Below, in pieces: positions 13,001 to 23,815 of a stretch of 64,000 nt of DNA. The notes beneath the pieces are model-generated. The model ran no database searches. It had not been told where the DNA came from and was given only the letters and a program-made list of their open reading frames with translations. The stretch's first letter is position 1. Each line of letters begins with the position of its first letter. Origin of the DNA: Tillandsia leiboldiana (taxonomy: Eukaryota; Streptophyta; Magnoliopsida; Poales; Bromeliaceae); contig CM055060.1 in the NCBI GenBank assembly GCA_029204045.2, positions 54,087,459-54,151,458 on the forward strand, given 5' to 3'. The position numbers were made by a program, and so were the translations under genes.

Positions 13001-14201
13001 TCCTTTCATCAACACCAAACAACCTTGACATACCTTCAAGTGATCTTTCTCGCCGATGAATTTAAACCCTTGTTTGCAAAATTTTTCAAGTGATAGAAGA
13101 CTTTTTCGAAGTGCAGGAACATGTCGAACATTAGAGACCGTCCGAATAACACCATCAAACATCTTGATCCGAACGTCTCCCACTCCAACCACCGGACATG
13201 CCGTGTTGTCACCCAAATAGATAACTCCACAATCCCGTGACTTATAAGAATGAAACCACTCCCTATAGGGAGTCATGTGGAATGACGCCCCCGAATCCAA
13301 GATCCAATGATAAATAAGCTCGGATCTATCCAATGCGACTAACGCATCTCCGTCTTCTGAACTAGCCGACTTAGCATCCGCTTCGGCTATATTACCTTGA
13401 AAATTATTTGAATCGGATTTACCATCAACTCCTTTAACCCGACAATCTTTCTTCACATGCCCCAACTTTCCACAATTCCAGCACTTTACTTTCTTTTTGC
13501 CCTTGGATTTTGATCTCGACTTTCCTCGATCACCATACTCCCTCTCGAAAGGTCTTCCCCGTGCTATCATAGCCTCCCCCGAAGAACTTCCTTGGCTAGA
13601 CTTCCGCCTCATCTCCTCGGTAAGTAATGATGCAACAACCGACTCCATCTTAAGGGTTTCAACATGGCTCAAGTTCATAATCAAATTATCCCAAGTTTCC
13701 GGCATCGAGCAAAGTAAAATACTTGCCTTTTCTTCTTCATCAATTCTCACGTCTAGGGCAGCGAGTTTGCTCACGATAGAGTTGAATGTACTTAGATGTT
13801 CTTGTACCGGTGCCCCGTCCTTCATCTTTAGATTGTACAATTGTCGCCGTAAGAAAATTTTATTCACCAATGACTTTCCTTCATAGAGATTTTTTAATTT
13901 ATCCCAAATCCCTTTTGCGGTAGTCTCGGTCTCCACATTGAATAACACCGAATCATCCAGTGCCAAATATAGGTTTGCCAAAGCCATCTTGTCCTTCTCT
14001 TCAAATTGTTTATCCGTCATCCCTTCCGGCTTATTCTCTATTCCTTGCAGGGCGATCTCACAAGCATCTTTAATCAAAACTGCTTGCATCTTCAGTTTCC
14101 ACAACGCAAAGTTCGCTCCATCAAATCGAGAAATCTCATACTTTGTCGCTGAAACTTTTCCCGCCATCGTTTCGCCGTTAACGAACTACGAATAACCAAA
14201 C

Positions 14202-14213
14202 GCTCCGATACCA
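14202..14213 (-). other. Copia primer-binding site
   Basis: The minus-strand sequence TGGTATCGGAGC lies two bases after the 5' LTR end. It matches the plant copia initiator tRNA-Met site TGGTATCAGAGC with one difference. Confidence 0.9.
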
Positions 14214-14215
14214 AT

Positions 14216-14783
14216 TGAAGGGGGACCGGCCGTGGGGTTACCGAGCACACCTCAACCCACACAGCACACGAGCGCAGCGGAAACAGAATCTTCCGTAGAT
14301 GAAAGTAGGCGAAAACGATTGTAGAAAACAAGCACGAGAATAACTAAATAAATAAAACAAATAAGGGAATGTAAGGACACGAGAATTACGTGGTTCGGCC
14401 AACAATGTGTCAACCTACGTCCACGGACAAGACCACCGCAATGTGTTATTCAATTAATCCACGGCACAAAAGTACAAGGAGTAAAATTTGGATTACAAGA
14501 AACTCTCTCACGGAGGCTCTCCACGTTTTTCCTCTCAATTAGGATTTTTCAATGAAACCCTAAAAAATAAAAGATGAATCACAAGAGTTAATATAACTCT
14601 AAAAACCTAATTCTAATAGGAAACGATCTCCACCGTCCATCCGAGATTTTAAATCACTTCTAGTCGTCGTCCATATCCTCTTAAGAATTATCTTTAAGAT
14701 ATTCCTAAATCATCCCTAATCTTTAGGAACAAGATTGGATCAAATCCTTATGGACTCGAAACATGATTTTACATAATCCAACA
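14216..14783 (-). repeat. Copia 5' LTR
   Basis: This is the 568-bp partner of 8215-8782. On the minus strand it begins TGTTGGATTATG and ends CTTCA next to the primer-binding site. Confidence 0.93.
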
Positions 14784-14788
14784 CGTAA

Positions 14789-15193
14789 TACTCGTAAATG
14801 GCAATTTAACCTGCAGGTAGTGTAGGCCCCAGGAAAATAAGGTTTCAAGAGCATAGTCACCAAAAGGAACTTGACTTGAGATATTCAACTTCTGCAACAA
14901 ATACCCATCCAACTTGTTTCTTCCTGTCTTAAGTTGGACTACATAGAATGAATCTCTTCGACTATTAATCGATACTAGAGAGATTTTCTGGAAATAATGA
15001 GTAATCAGATGCATTAAGAAAATTAGCAGAACTTTAAGAACTGTGAGGTTGACAGAGCAAATTAGTCATGATTTTGTTTTCATTTGAGATACTGAGCAAA
15101 ATAAGGAACATGATGAAGTTGGTCGAATTCCATAAACCAGCACCCATTTCTCTCAAACAAGATGTCACTATTATTTCAACCAGCACACATTTA
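14789..15193. other. Unique AT-rich DNA right of copia
   Basis: This is host sequence continuous with 7386-8214 before the copia insertion, probably intron or upstream DNA of the carrier fragment. A minus-strand frame of 81 codons is open here but shows no recognisable motif and I do not call it a gene. Confidence 0.4.
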
Positions 15194-15690
15194 CCTTGCC
15201 GCGCCGGGGGAAATGCTCGCTCGGATCGGAGCTTGAGGGGGAAAGAGGGAGCTGGGCCGGCTACCGGGATGTAGGCAGAGAGGGTTCCGGGGACGCGCGG
15301 TCCACCGATCTACCTTCCTCGATAACCGTGCCGCGCCGGGGAAGCAGATCTCTCGGATCGGACCAAGAGGGGGAAAGAGGGAGCTGGTCCGAATGTCGAG
15401 ATGGAGGCGGAGAGGGTTCCGGGGACGCAAGAGGCCACCGATCTACGTTTCTCGGTTACCGTGCCGCTCCGGGGAAGAAGATCGCTCGGATCGGACCAAG
15501 AGGGGGAAAGAGGATGGCTCGGAGCAGATGATGGCTCGGAGCAGGGAGGAAGATGGAGCGGTTGGGAAGAGGATAGCTCGGAGCAGGGAGCAAGAGGGAG
15601 CGGTTGGGAAGAGGATGGCTCGGAGCAGGGAGGAAGATGGAGTACTGAAGAGGGAGCTCTGCAACGGGTGCAGTGAATGCCTCGGTCACC
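15194..15690. repeat. GC-rich minisatellite, 133-bp unit degenerating to shorter units
   Basis: Units begin at GCCGCGCCGGGG near 15197, 15331 and 15464, a period of about 133 bp. Each carries CTCGGATCGGA and GAGGGGGAAAGAGG. The third unit breaks down into 39-40 bp repeats with GATGGCTCGGAGCAGGGA. Several overlapping open frames here are a by-product of the repeats. Confidence 0.85.
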
Positions 15691-15726
15691 GCGCCGCAAG
15701 TAACCTATTCCACTATTCCGCAGTGG

Positions 15727-15798
15727 GGGGGATTGCTAAACCCCCCCTTAGCGGGTTATCCCAGGATAACCCGCTAAGGTGGGGTTTAGCAATTCCCC
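15727..15798. repeat. Near-perfect palindrome, 35-bp arms
   Basis: The arms (15727-15761 and 15764-15798) contain TTAGCGGGTTATCC and its complement, separated by only two bases, and are almost fully complementary. C runs lie beside it. A second small inverted repeat (GATAAGGGGGTTATCC...) and the pair CGTTTGGGT / ACCAAACG follow at 15812-15880, so it may be one end of a MITE. Confidence 0.8.
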
Positions 15799-15889
15799 CC
15801 CCCCCCAATTAGCGTTTGGGTATAATTTTGGGGATAAGGGGGTTATCCCTCCCTTATCCTCCTAACCAAACGGTAGCTAAAAGTCTATT

Positions 15890-16434
15890 TGGTAATGACC
15901 TATAATTGAAGAGCCTCTGTATAGTTTTATATTAAAAAAAATAGTGTACATTAGTTTTATATTAAAAAACATAGTGTACAATTATATATTGACGTAAATC
16001 TTACCAAAAGTAAATCTTACAGCTCATTTTACGGGGTGTACACTTATACATTTTCTTATTTTATTTATTTATATTGAATGACACTCAATAACAACGGGCA
16101 CATAGTATAAGTATTTGGTGTAGAGATTTATTGGTGTGGGAGTCTACTTATAACACGAAATTGTAACTTACCAAGGGCCCAAAATTATGCACATTTGACT
16201 GAGAGTTGAAATTGGCAGAGTCACAATGTATTAACTAATATAAATTTTTAACATTTTTCTTATTATACGGTAATTTTATTTTGTTTTGAGAGAAATGTAG
16301 TATGCTAATCCGTTTCGTTTATTTTGAAATAAATTTAATTAGAAATGTGAAACAACTAGACTTCGAACTCGAAATATCAGGTATCAACTATCAAACCTTC
16401 TCCGTTATCCTCACTAACTCATGATTCTTTTCCT
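15890..16434. other. AT-rich intergenic DNA with a LINE-tail relic
   Basis: There is no coding sequence. The stretch 16283-16350 is the reverse complement of the LINE 3' tail found at 42625-42697 and 45141-45232: it has TATGCTAATCCGTTTCGTTTATTTTG where the tail has AATGAA-C/A-GGAAGCATGCTG on the other strand. It is therefore a decayed 3' end of that family. Confidence 0.5.
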
Positions 16435-16446
16435 TCCTCCTACTAA
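16435..16446. repeat. LINE target-site duplication, left copy
   Basis: TCCTCCTACTAA recurs exactly at 19828-19839 on the other side of the LINE. A run of T (the element's poly(A) on the minus strand) follows directly. Confidence 0.85.
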
Positions 16447-19400
16447 TTTTTTTTTGATTAAATAGGGTGGAGCCCTATTTGATATAGTAGTACATGATCA
16501 CATGATCACCCCCCCCCCCCCCCCAACGATATGAAACTACCAACTGTAACATCACTCGCCCTCTTAAACTGCATTACAAGGATAAGAACGACATGAAATG
16601 AAAAGGAAAACAGGGCAGCGACAAATCTCGGCTCTATGAGCAGCTTCGGTGTCCACCTCCTCTGCTTCGTTCCCCTCCTATTCTCAGCAAAAGTTTCTGC
16701 GGCCTTTCCCGTAATTCGACTGTCTTCGTGGGGAAGCCATCAGGTGTATAGTAGACGCCCGCCATCTGACGCCCCCAAGCCCCCTCCGATGACTAGCTAA
16801 TGCCATTAGTTACAAGCTCAACCCAACTAGTAACCAATACTCTTAGCCTTCGCCACCTTCCATACGGTTCTGTCCCAGAATTCGCGCTAATTCCCTACAA
16901 TCAAGGTGACCAGACAAGATGCAAGATGACAAGTGCAACCCTGCCTGGAGGAGCCCCTGCCTGGTAGCCTCGCCTAGTAAAATCAGTGTCTCTTGTAAAT
17001 GAGAACCGGCGTACTCACTCGGCCCTAGCAAGCAGTGATGTGTATGAATAACTCGACCTCGTTGCAGGCCAAACCCCATTCCCTGGCATCCCCCATCACA
17101 GTCTTTCTCTGACAGTTTAGATCTAAAGACCGCCCCCAATTAGCTACCCTCCCGATGCCTTTCTCCAAAGAGTTATAGTGCTTAAGATCCTCCCACTACA
17201 ATCGCTCGTGCTATTTGTCTGATTTTCAAAAATCCTGTAGTTTCGCTCCATCCAAAGTTCCCAACAAGTGGCTGCAACACACACATCGAGGTAATCATGT
17301 TCGCTCCAAGCACTCTTCAATTTCATCTTCTTCCATCTTTCCGCTAAATGTCCTCTACCATGTAAAAGGGTAGTCAATAAAAGTTGTTTTCCCTGGAGAA
17401 TCCTGCTCCAAACCGAGCGGGCGAATCGGCAACAGAATAAAATGTGATCCAAGCTCTCTTCGTCGCCGTAACAGCAGACACAGCAGGACGGACCCTGCCA
17501 CCCTCGCTTGGTGAGACGGTCAACTGTCAACAATCTATTCCTTGCTGCCAACCATAGGAAAACTTTGATGCGAAGGGGTATCTTGAGGCTCCATAGATGC
17601 AGTATGCGGCGGTCATCGACTCCATCGAAGGCCAGGAAACTATAAGCATTCTTCACAATGAAGTTCCCTTTGCTGTTCCATCTCCACTCTAAAGCATCCA
17701 TCTCGAAATTGAGGTTGGAATTCCGTATCACGTTGTGGAGTTGCAATAATTCGCTCTGCCCCACAGCATCGTGTTCCAACAGATTGCGAAAGCCGTAATT
17801 GACCTTATCCGCAAAGCGTTGCATCCAACTCTTCACCGAGATGTGCCTTGGCGAGGCTAACGCGAACAAAGTCGGAAAGCAATCTCGCAGCGATTTGTCG
17901 CCCGCCCATTTAGCGTGCCAAAAGGGGGTTGTCGCCCCGTCCCCAAGCCTGAATGATACGGATGTGTGGAACGGCCCCGATGTGCTGAGGACGCCCTTCC
18001 ACAGAGGCGCACAGTTCTTGGATAGAGCTCCTCCCGCACAAGGCGATTTTTTCCTGTAGTGTTTGCAACGTAGGAGCCGCACCCAAGGCCGCTCTTTGTC
18101 GTTGTAGTAAGTCCACAGTCCCTTCATTAGTAGTGCAGAATTAGACGTGTTGAGATTTCTAATTCCCAGACCTCCAACCGCCTTAGGGCAGCAAACCTGC
18201 TTCCAATTTACCAAACAATGAAGCCCGCTGGTGTGGACCTTGCCTTTCCAAAAGAAACCCCGTCGCATTCTGTCAATTTCTTTAATCGCCCAATTGGGAA
18301 TCTTAAAAGCCGAGCAAAAGAAAGATGGAACACTAGTAAGCACCGAGTTAACCAGCACCAGACGTCCCGCTCTTGATAGTAGCCGGCCTTTCCATCCCGC
18401 CAGTCGGTTACCGATCTTCTCGATGAGCGGTAAAAAGTCAGGTTTTCTCAACGGCTTAGGTGTGAGTGGAAGCCCCAAGTAAGTAAACGGAAACCCTTCG
18501 ATGGAGCAACCAAACAAACAAGCGAGTCTGTTGGCCTCAGCAGTCTCCAAGTGCACCGGGATAATGCGGCTTTTTGTGTAGTTAATCCTTAACCCCGAGG
18601 CCGCCGAGAAAGTTTCAAGAATGATCTTGATCACCTCTGCCGATTTCATGCTGCCGTCGAAGAAGAGGAGCAAGTCGTCGGCAAATTGGAGCGTATGGAT
18701 TGTGACATCACCGACGCCAACCGGCTGCAATAGCGAGTTGGAGACCGCCGCTTGGAGCATCCTGAACAAAACATCAATACATAGAATGAAGAGAAGAGGG
18801 GAAAGGGGATCCCCCTGTCGAAGCCCAGGTTTACTTTGGAAGAAGACACCCGGAGTACCATTGAGTAATACCGCGTTAGAGGAGGAATGGAGGATCACTT
18901 TAATCCAACTAATCCACTTGTCTCCAAGTCCCCTCGTGTGTAAGAGGTCCAACAAGAATGACCAATTAATGTTGTCAAACGCATGCTCAAAATCAATCTT
19001 GAAAAGAGCTGCCTGGTGATGGGAGGAAAAGAGATGATGTGTCAGGAGGTGCGCCGTGTAGAAGTTGTCGAGAATCGATCGGCCTTTGATAAAAGCTATT
19101 TGAAATGGATTAATGAGATCTTCCAAGTAGTGTTGCAGCCTAGTCGCCATCACCTTGGAGATAATTTTGGTTAATCCATTAACCAAGCTGATTGGGCGAA
19201 ACTCCCGCACATCCAAAGCTCCCACTTTTTTCGGAATAAGGCATATCCATCCCTGGTTGATCTCTCGCAAATCCAGTAATCCGCAATACAACTTATGAAA
19301 AACCTCCACCAAATCTAGCTTTATCCCCCCCCAAAAGCGTTGGTAAAAGATTAAAGGCAGTCCATCTGGTCCAGGTGCCTTATCAGGCGCACAGGAGAAA

Positions 19401-19827
19401 ACAGCGCTTTTAATTTCTCGTTCCGTGAAAGGTTCCTACAGGCCCCGGAGGTCAAAAGAGTCTAAAGCAAAGAGAGAAGATAAAACTAAACCCGGATGAG
19501 TGCGGGACTCTGTGCCGAGTTGAGCGGAGAAAAAGGAGAACAGCAGATTAGCCATAGCCGCATGACTAGAGCAGGATGAGAGCCCGTCGGACAACCGGGT
19601 AATAAAGTTCTTGCTCCTGCGGCCGTTGGCGCAAAGGTGGAAGAACTTGGTGTTCGCATCCCCCGCCCTCAACCAGTGTACCCTTGATCTTTGCTTCCAT
19701 TTAATTTCTTCTTGAAGGCTAATTTCCTCAAATCTCTCCTTGAGCCTAGGTCTCAGCAAATTCTCCTCCGTCGATAGCACCCGGACCTCTTCCGCCCTAT
19801 CAAACCAGCTAATCCAGAAAAGACACG
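16447..19827 (-). mobile_element. 5'-truncated L1-type LINE, minus orientation
   Basis: The element is bounded by the 12-bp duplication TCCTCCTACTAA and ends in a short A tail (T run at 16447-16455). Its sequence starts in the linker between endonuclease and reverse transcriptase, so ORF1 and the endonuclease are missing, as is usual after incomplete reverse transcription. The 3' UTR (16456-17143) carries a 17-base C run near 16509 and a small palindrome AAATAGGG...CCCTATTT near the tail. Confidence 0.9.
17144..19780 (-). pseudogene. LINE ORF2 remnant: reverse transcriptase and zf-RVT domain
   Basis: The main frame (17144-19312, 722 codons) has RT motifs in order: IPKKVGALDVREFRPISLVN, FQIAFIKGRSILDN, GLRQGDPLSPLLF and the catalytic LQFADDLLLF. 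These are followed by the conserved L1 C-terminal region (LPLTPKPLRK, GWKGRLLSRAGRL) and a zinc-binding segment CCVCCYGDEESLDHILFCC. The upstream frame 19436-19780 carries the linker WLRAGDANTKFFH. The two are separated by an in-frame TAG at about 19436 and a frameshift in a G run near 19330. The protein would nick and copy its own RNA into chromosomal DNA, but without the endonuclease this copy is dead. Confidence 0.92.
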
Positions 19828-19900
19828 TCCTCCTACTAAATTTTCAATTAATACATCCAAATAATTCTATTACCATTTACGATTCTCACATCTCTATCTC

Positions 19901-20054
19901 AAATTAATTTATCATAGTATTTTTCATTTTCTCTTTCTTTTCCTCCGCTGCGGTGGATTGTCCTCACCGTCACTATAAATTAATTTATCATGGTATTTTT
20001 CCTTTTCTCTCTCTTTTCCTCCGCTGCGGTGGATTGTCCTCACCGTCACTATCG
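19901..20054. repeat. 77-bp tandem duplication
   Basis: Two copies, starting AAATTAATTT at 19901 and 19978, share TCCTCCGCTGCGGTGGATTG and GTCCTCACCGTCACTAT. They differ at only a few positions. Confidence 0.85.
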
Positions 20055-20328
20055 CCGTCGCCGAAGATCGTCAAGACATTCCCACCGCCAATAATAAGAG
20101 AATTTTTTATGAATATGACAAATAAGGTACACAAAAAATATTTGATATTTTTTTATTATTAATTATTTTTATAGTTTCTACTCGCTGCGAAGTGAGGACT
20201 CTTCACCCGTGAAGAATTAATTTACCCAGTAAAATAAAAAATACATTCAAATGAAATTAAAATTTTTTTTTTTTCTAATAACGTTTCAAAAAAACACTAA
20301 AATTTAGTGATCTAGAGGCATATAGTGG

Positions 20329-20587
20329 GGCAAAAATTTTGCTGGCATCATCCCCAGCCAGCCTGGTAGTTTGGGGACGATACGGATAGATGCCGCATGA
20401 CGAACCGCAACACCCATTTATGCGCCCAACTTTATTAGATTTAGAAAGAGAGAGGTTTAGAGAGAACAGTGAACAGGAGCATGGATGGGCATCGTTTTTC
20501 CCACGGGGCGACCATTCGCATCATCCCCAAAACTAATAAGTTTGGAGGCTATTAGTTTGGAAATGATGCCCATCAAATTTTGTCCCG
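20329..20587. mobile_element. hAT-type MITE, 259 bp
   Basis: The ends form an imperfect terminal inverted repeat (GGCAAAAATTTTGCTGGCAT at left; the right end inverted reads CGGGACAAAATTTGATGGGC). An 8-bp duplication TATAGTGG flanks it (20321-20328 and 20588-20595). Size, 8-bp duplication and lack of coding capacity fit a nonautonomous hAT element. Confidence 0.75.
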
Positions 20588-20689
20588 TATAGTGGGTTTG
20601 TGGCTTAACTTTTCAAAAAATAATTTGAAGTTTAAAAATAATTTTTGGCTTAATAAAGTGTTTAGCACTCTTGTTTTCAAAATTTGATT

Positions 20690-21350
20690 CTGATTTTTAA
20701 AATTAAATATTTGATTTTTGAAGTTCAAAATGTTGTTTTTTGAAATATAGTTCTCATTTTATACTCAAAATTTTAATTTTAATTTTATATTAGATTCAAA
20801 TTTTAATTTTAAATTTTAAATTTTATATTTTATATTTTAATTTGTAAATTTTAAATTTTAAATTTTAAATTTAGATATTAAATTTTAAATTTTAAATTTT
20901 AAATTTTAAATTTTAAATTTTAATTTAAATTCAAATTTAAATTTAAATTTAAATTCTAAATTTTAAAATTTTAAATTATAAGTATTGATTTTCAAATTAC
21001 AAATTTTTAATTTTTAAATTTCAAATTACAAATTTTAAATTTTTAAATTTCAAATTACAAATTTTAAATTTTTAATTTTCAAATTATAAATTTTAAATTT
21101 TTAAATTTCAAACTTTAAATTTTAAATTTAAATTTTGAAATCTAGATTTTAAATTTTAAGTTTTACATTTTAAATATTCAAATTTTAAATTTCATATTTT
21201 TAAATTTTAAATTTAGTTTTAAAATTTGAAATTGAAAATTTAAGTTTAGAATTAAAATTTCAAATTTTCAATTTTCACATTTATATTTTAAATTAAAATA
21301 TCAAATTTTAAAATTTTAATGCATATTTAAAATTTAATTTTTAAATTATT
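20690..21350. repeat. Extreme AT array of AAATTTTAAATTTT units
   Basis: About 650 bp consist almost entirely of runs of A and T in alternating AAATTTT / TTTAAATTT blocks, with occasional CAAATTACAAATTTT variants of about 30 bp repeated near 20985-21100. It has no coding content. The sequence is strongly self-complementary and could form cruciforms or act as matrix-attachment-like DNA. Confidence 0.85.
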
Positions 21351-21621
21351 TTAAAGTAAAATTCAGTTAAAATTTTATTATTTGGAAATAGTAAAAAAAA
21401 TTTGCCAAATAATTTTATAAAATCACTCGACAAAAATAACTTTTTATTTAACTCAGCCCAAACACTATACACTTTTTAACAAAAATTAACTCCAAACCAA
21501 AATTATTTATATAATAATTATAATTTTTCTAAAATTTAAGTTAAATGGCCATATTTTTTCACTAATCTTATCCATTTTTTATACTAAAATCTATAAAAAT
21601 TCGGTGAACTCTAAAAAGAAA

Positions 21622-21783
21622 GGGAATGTATAAGTGTACACCTCGTAAGGAGTGTACATCCTACATCCCATCTCATCCTGGGGTGGGGTGCATTTCACTC
21701 GTCACTCGATGTGACGAGTGGAGATATACCCACTCCAGGATGGGGTGGAGTGTAGGATAAGGGGTGTACACCTATTATTCCCC
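21622..21783. mobile_element. Foldback MITE, 162 bp
   Basis: Most of this element is an inverted repeat. The left end GGGAATGTATAAGTGTACAC pairs with the right end inverted GGGGAATAATAGGTGTACAC, and the centre CACTCGTCACTCGATGTGAC pairs with itself. The flanks repeat AGAAA (21617-21621 and 21784-21788), a candidate 5-bp duplication. Related ends (GGTGTACACTTATACATTTT at 16037, ATGTACACCTCATTAAGG at 51221) occur elsewhere in the window. Confidence 0.7.
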
Positions 21784-21788
21784 AGAAA

Positions 21789-22770
21789 ATAAAATTAAGA
21801 TAAAAATATCTAAAATTATATTTTTATAATTTATTTTGATAGAATTATAAAAATAACATAATACAAAATAAAATATTATATTATTATCTTTTTTTTTCTT
21901 TTTTTTTTTCCTGATATGTGACCTAATTTTTTCTCAATTTCAAACAAAGCCTAAATTATTATTCTACGAGCCGAGCCCAGGGTTGGAACTCATATAATAA
22001 AAATAAATAATTTTGTTGGAATCAATTTATGACCATTTTGTATAGAGCTATGCTAATTATACATTTATTTTTGAGTATAGGTTTTATATCTCACTCATTC
22101 AACGATAGAGTATAGTTTACTGATTATTTCAAAATAATTAGTAAAATTCATCCATCCTTATATGAATAAGATGTAAAATATATATTAATTTTAAAATGTA
22201 TCCTTATATACATTTATCTTTATCACTTTTGTTTTGGAAAGGAACAAAGGTTGATTTCAAAATCGTGGCATACATGTTGTTATTAGGCAATAATTAATAT
22301 ATTATAATACATGCATGTCTACACCAAGAAGGTCAAACAAATCTTAATTAGATAAATTATTTAATTAATTTGCCTCGAGACTTGGGCCGGCACATGTGGT
22401 TGGTTGCATGATCACTCGGATCAAGTGCACTCAATATACCTGCCGAACTATGCTTCCTTATAAATTATAACTCAGCTTTAATTATTTCTCTCTTCGTTAC
22501 CATGCATGAACCTATTATTAAATAGGTTAGTAAAGTATTATATATTGCAAAAGAGATTTAAATCATAACTAATTTTAGCGCACATACTTTTACGTTATCA
22601 AAAATTACTTGAAGATGTATTTACCGTCAAGTTTACATATACGATTCTTAGCAGCGGAGAGCTACGAAATTTCATCGTCTTTTCTATTCAGAAAAAATTT
22701 TATTTGACTCGCTCTTAAGAATCGGTTACTTACGACAAACAATATTCGCAAAAGAAAATAAACTGAAAAT
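21789..22770. other. AT-rich intergenic DNA
   Basis: I see no gene, RNA or clear repeat here apart from homopolymer T runs near 21892-21910. Confidence 0.5.
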
Positions 22771-22774
22771 AATC

Positions 22775-23205
22775 TCTATATGCTCTGCGGCTTTGAAGTC
22801 GAGACGGCAAATCATTTGTTCACGAGGTGTGTTGGGACCGCTAGGTTCGAGAAGCTAGGGGTTGATGTTCGACTAGTATGAAAAAATTAGACGGGGGAGG
22901 CACCCCTAGGGGAGAATAAAAATTTAACCTACTTAACACTAATTGGTGAGTGTTATAAAAAATCAAAAACAAAATTATTTTTCAACAAACAATTGACCCC
23001 GACTTCGCCGTCAGTTGGTTAGAAAAAAATTGGTGCTTTGGATGGAGTTGGATTGACTCATCAGTTATGTGTTTATCATCTAATTACAAATCAGTTATTA
23101 TTATTTTTTATTTTTTTTGCGCCCTCTAAAGACCCATCTATCTCACAAAATCGATAGCGTGCTACCTTTCTCTCTCTCAAAAATAATAATAATAATAATA
23201 ATTTA
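22775..23205 (+). mobile_element. Decayed LINE 3' end
   Basis: A short frame at 22775-22880 reads LCGFEVETANHLFTRCV, the zinc-binding zf-RVT signature of L1-type LINEs. Further along come a T-rich tract (23098-23119) and GTGCTACCTTTCTCTCTCTC followed by A and (TAA)n at 23186-23203. This is the same order (zf-RVT, T tract, conserved tail, poly(A)) as in the better preserved copies at 40762 and 44290. Confidence 0.6.
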
Positions 23206-23815
23206 CTTGAAAGTAAATATAGAAATTCGAAGTCTCGACTTTATACGTAGCTAAGAAGGACAGGAACTAAATTGTTCTCTCGACAAAATATTTTTTGGTA
23301 GATACTTTTTCCATTATCTACTAAACTGGGTATTTTTGTGGTAAGGTTCGGCCCATATGTAGGCCCAAAGCCCAAGGCCTAACACAAATCGTGCTTAGCT
23401 GGACACTTCTTCATCCGAGCACGTCCAACAAAATAAAGTAAATGCCAGAAAAAATAAAAAAATCGAATCGCACATCAAAAGAGAGCACAAATTTAAAAAG
23501 GGTGTGGAAAGAGAGAAGAAAGGAATAAATGGTTGCCATGTTCACGGAAACCAGCAAGAAACGTATCACATCTCTTGACCCAGTCGAATTTAAAAAAAAA
23601 AGAAAAAAAAAAAAATACAAACAAACTCCAAATAAATAAAATAACCAAAAAAAGCCCCCTCAAACTATCACTTAACAAACTCCTCCTCGGCCGGCAAATT
23701 TTCGTTTTGGAAATTAGTTATTTTGTTATCTTTTTATTCGTCTCCCTCCTCTCCCCTCTCTCTCTCTCTCTACAATTTTTTTTTTCTTAATATTTCGCTG
23801 TTGGAGATCGAGCTC
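23206..23815. other. Upstream region of the malectin/LRR gene
   Basis: The sequence has no recognised gene. A pyrimidine-rich tract (CTCTCTCT at 23756-23771) lies shortly before the start codon and is likely 5' UTR or core promoter. I cannot point to a convincing TATA box. Confidence 0.4.

Larger units (their letters stand above)
8851..14167 (-). pseudogene. Copia gag-pol polyprotein gene, one stop codon and one insertion
   Basis: The frame starts at 14167. In order it encodes gag (FDGANFALWKLKM, then a zinc knuckle CWNCGKLGHVKKDC), aspartic protease (ILDSGASFHM), integrase (HRRLGHM, catalytic HSDTW, RSDNRGEY and NGVAERLNRT), reverse transcriptase (TIRVVLAIAAVMDLELEQMD, catalytic YVDD) and RNase H (DADFAGD, STTEAEY). 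A TAG at 11735-11737 ends the first 810 codons, but the frame continues unchanged, so one nonsense mutation splits integrase from RT. The usual glycine pair after the second integrase aspartate reads RG. Near the end a 1,349-bp solo LTR (8931-10279) interrupts the gene; the last 27 or so codons resume beyond it and stop at 8851. Otherwise the reading frame is clean, which fits the near-identical LTRs. Confidence 0.93.
8215..14783 (-). mobile_element. Complete Ty1/copia element (Tork/Tnt1-like), minus orientation
   Basis: Two 568-bp LTRs (8215-8782 and 14216-14783) flank the element, and the target duplication CGTAA is present on both sides (8210-8214 and 14784-14788). The LTRs start TGTTGG and end CTTCA. 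By eye they differ at only about four positions, which implies a recent insertion. The internal region encodes gag and pol in one frame, interrupted by one nonsense codon and by a solo LTR of another family. The element lies in DNA that also carries the carrier exon, probably an intron. Confidence 0.95.

Noticed and set aside
15191..15812. Five overlapping ORFs around the minisatellite
   Set aside because: Frames are open because the repeat lacks stops. The proteins are repeats of Gly, Arg and Ser without domains.
16843..17139. Minus-strand ORF downstream of the LINE RT
   Set aside because: It lies in the LINE 3' UTR between the stop codon and the poly(A) tail and has no motif.
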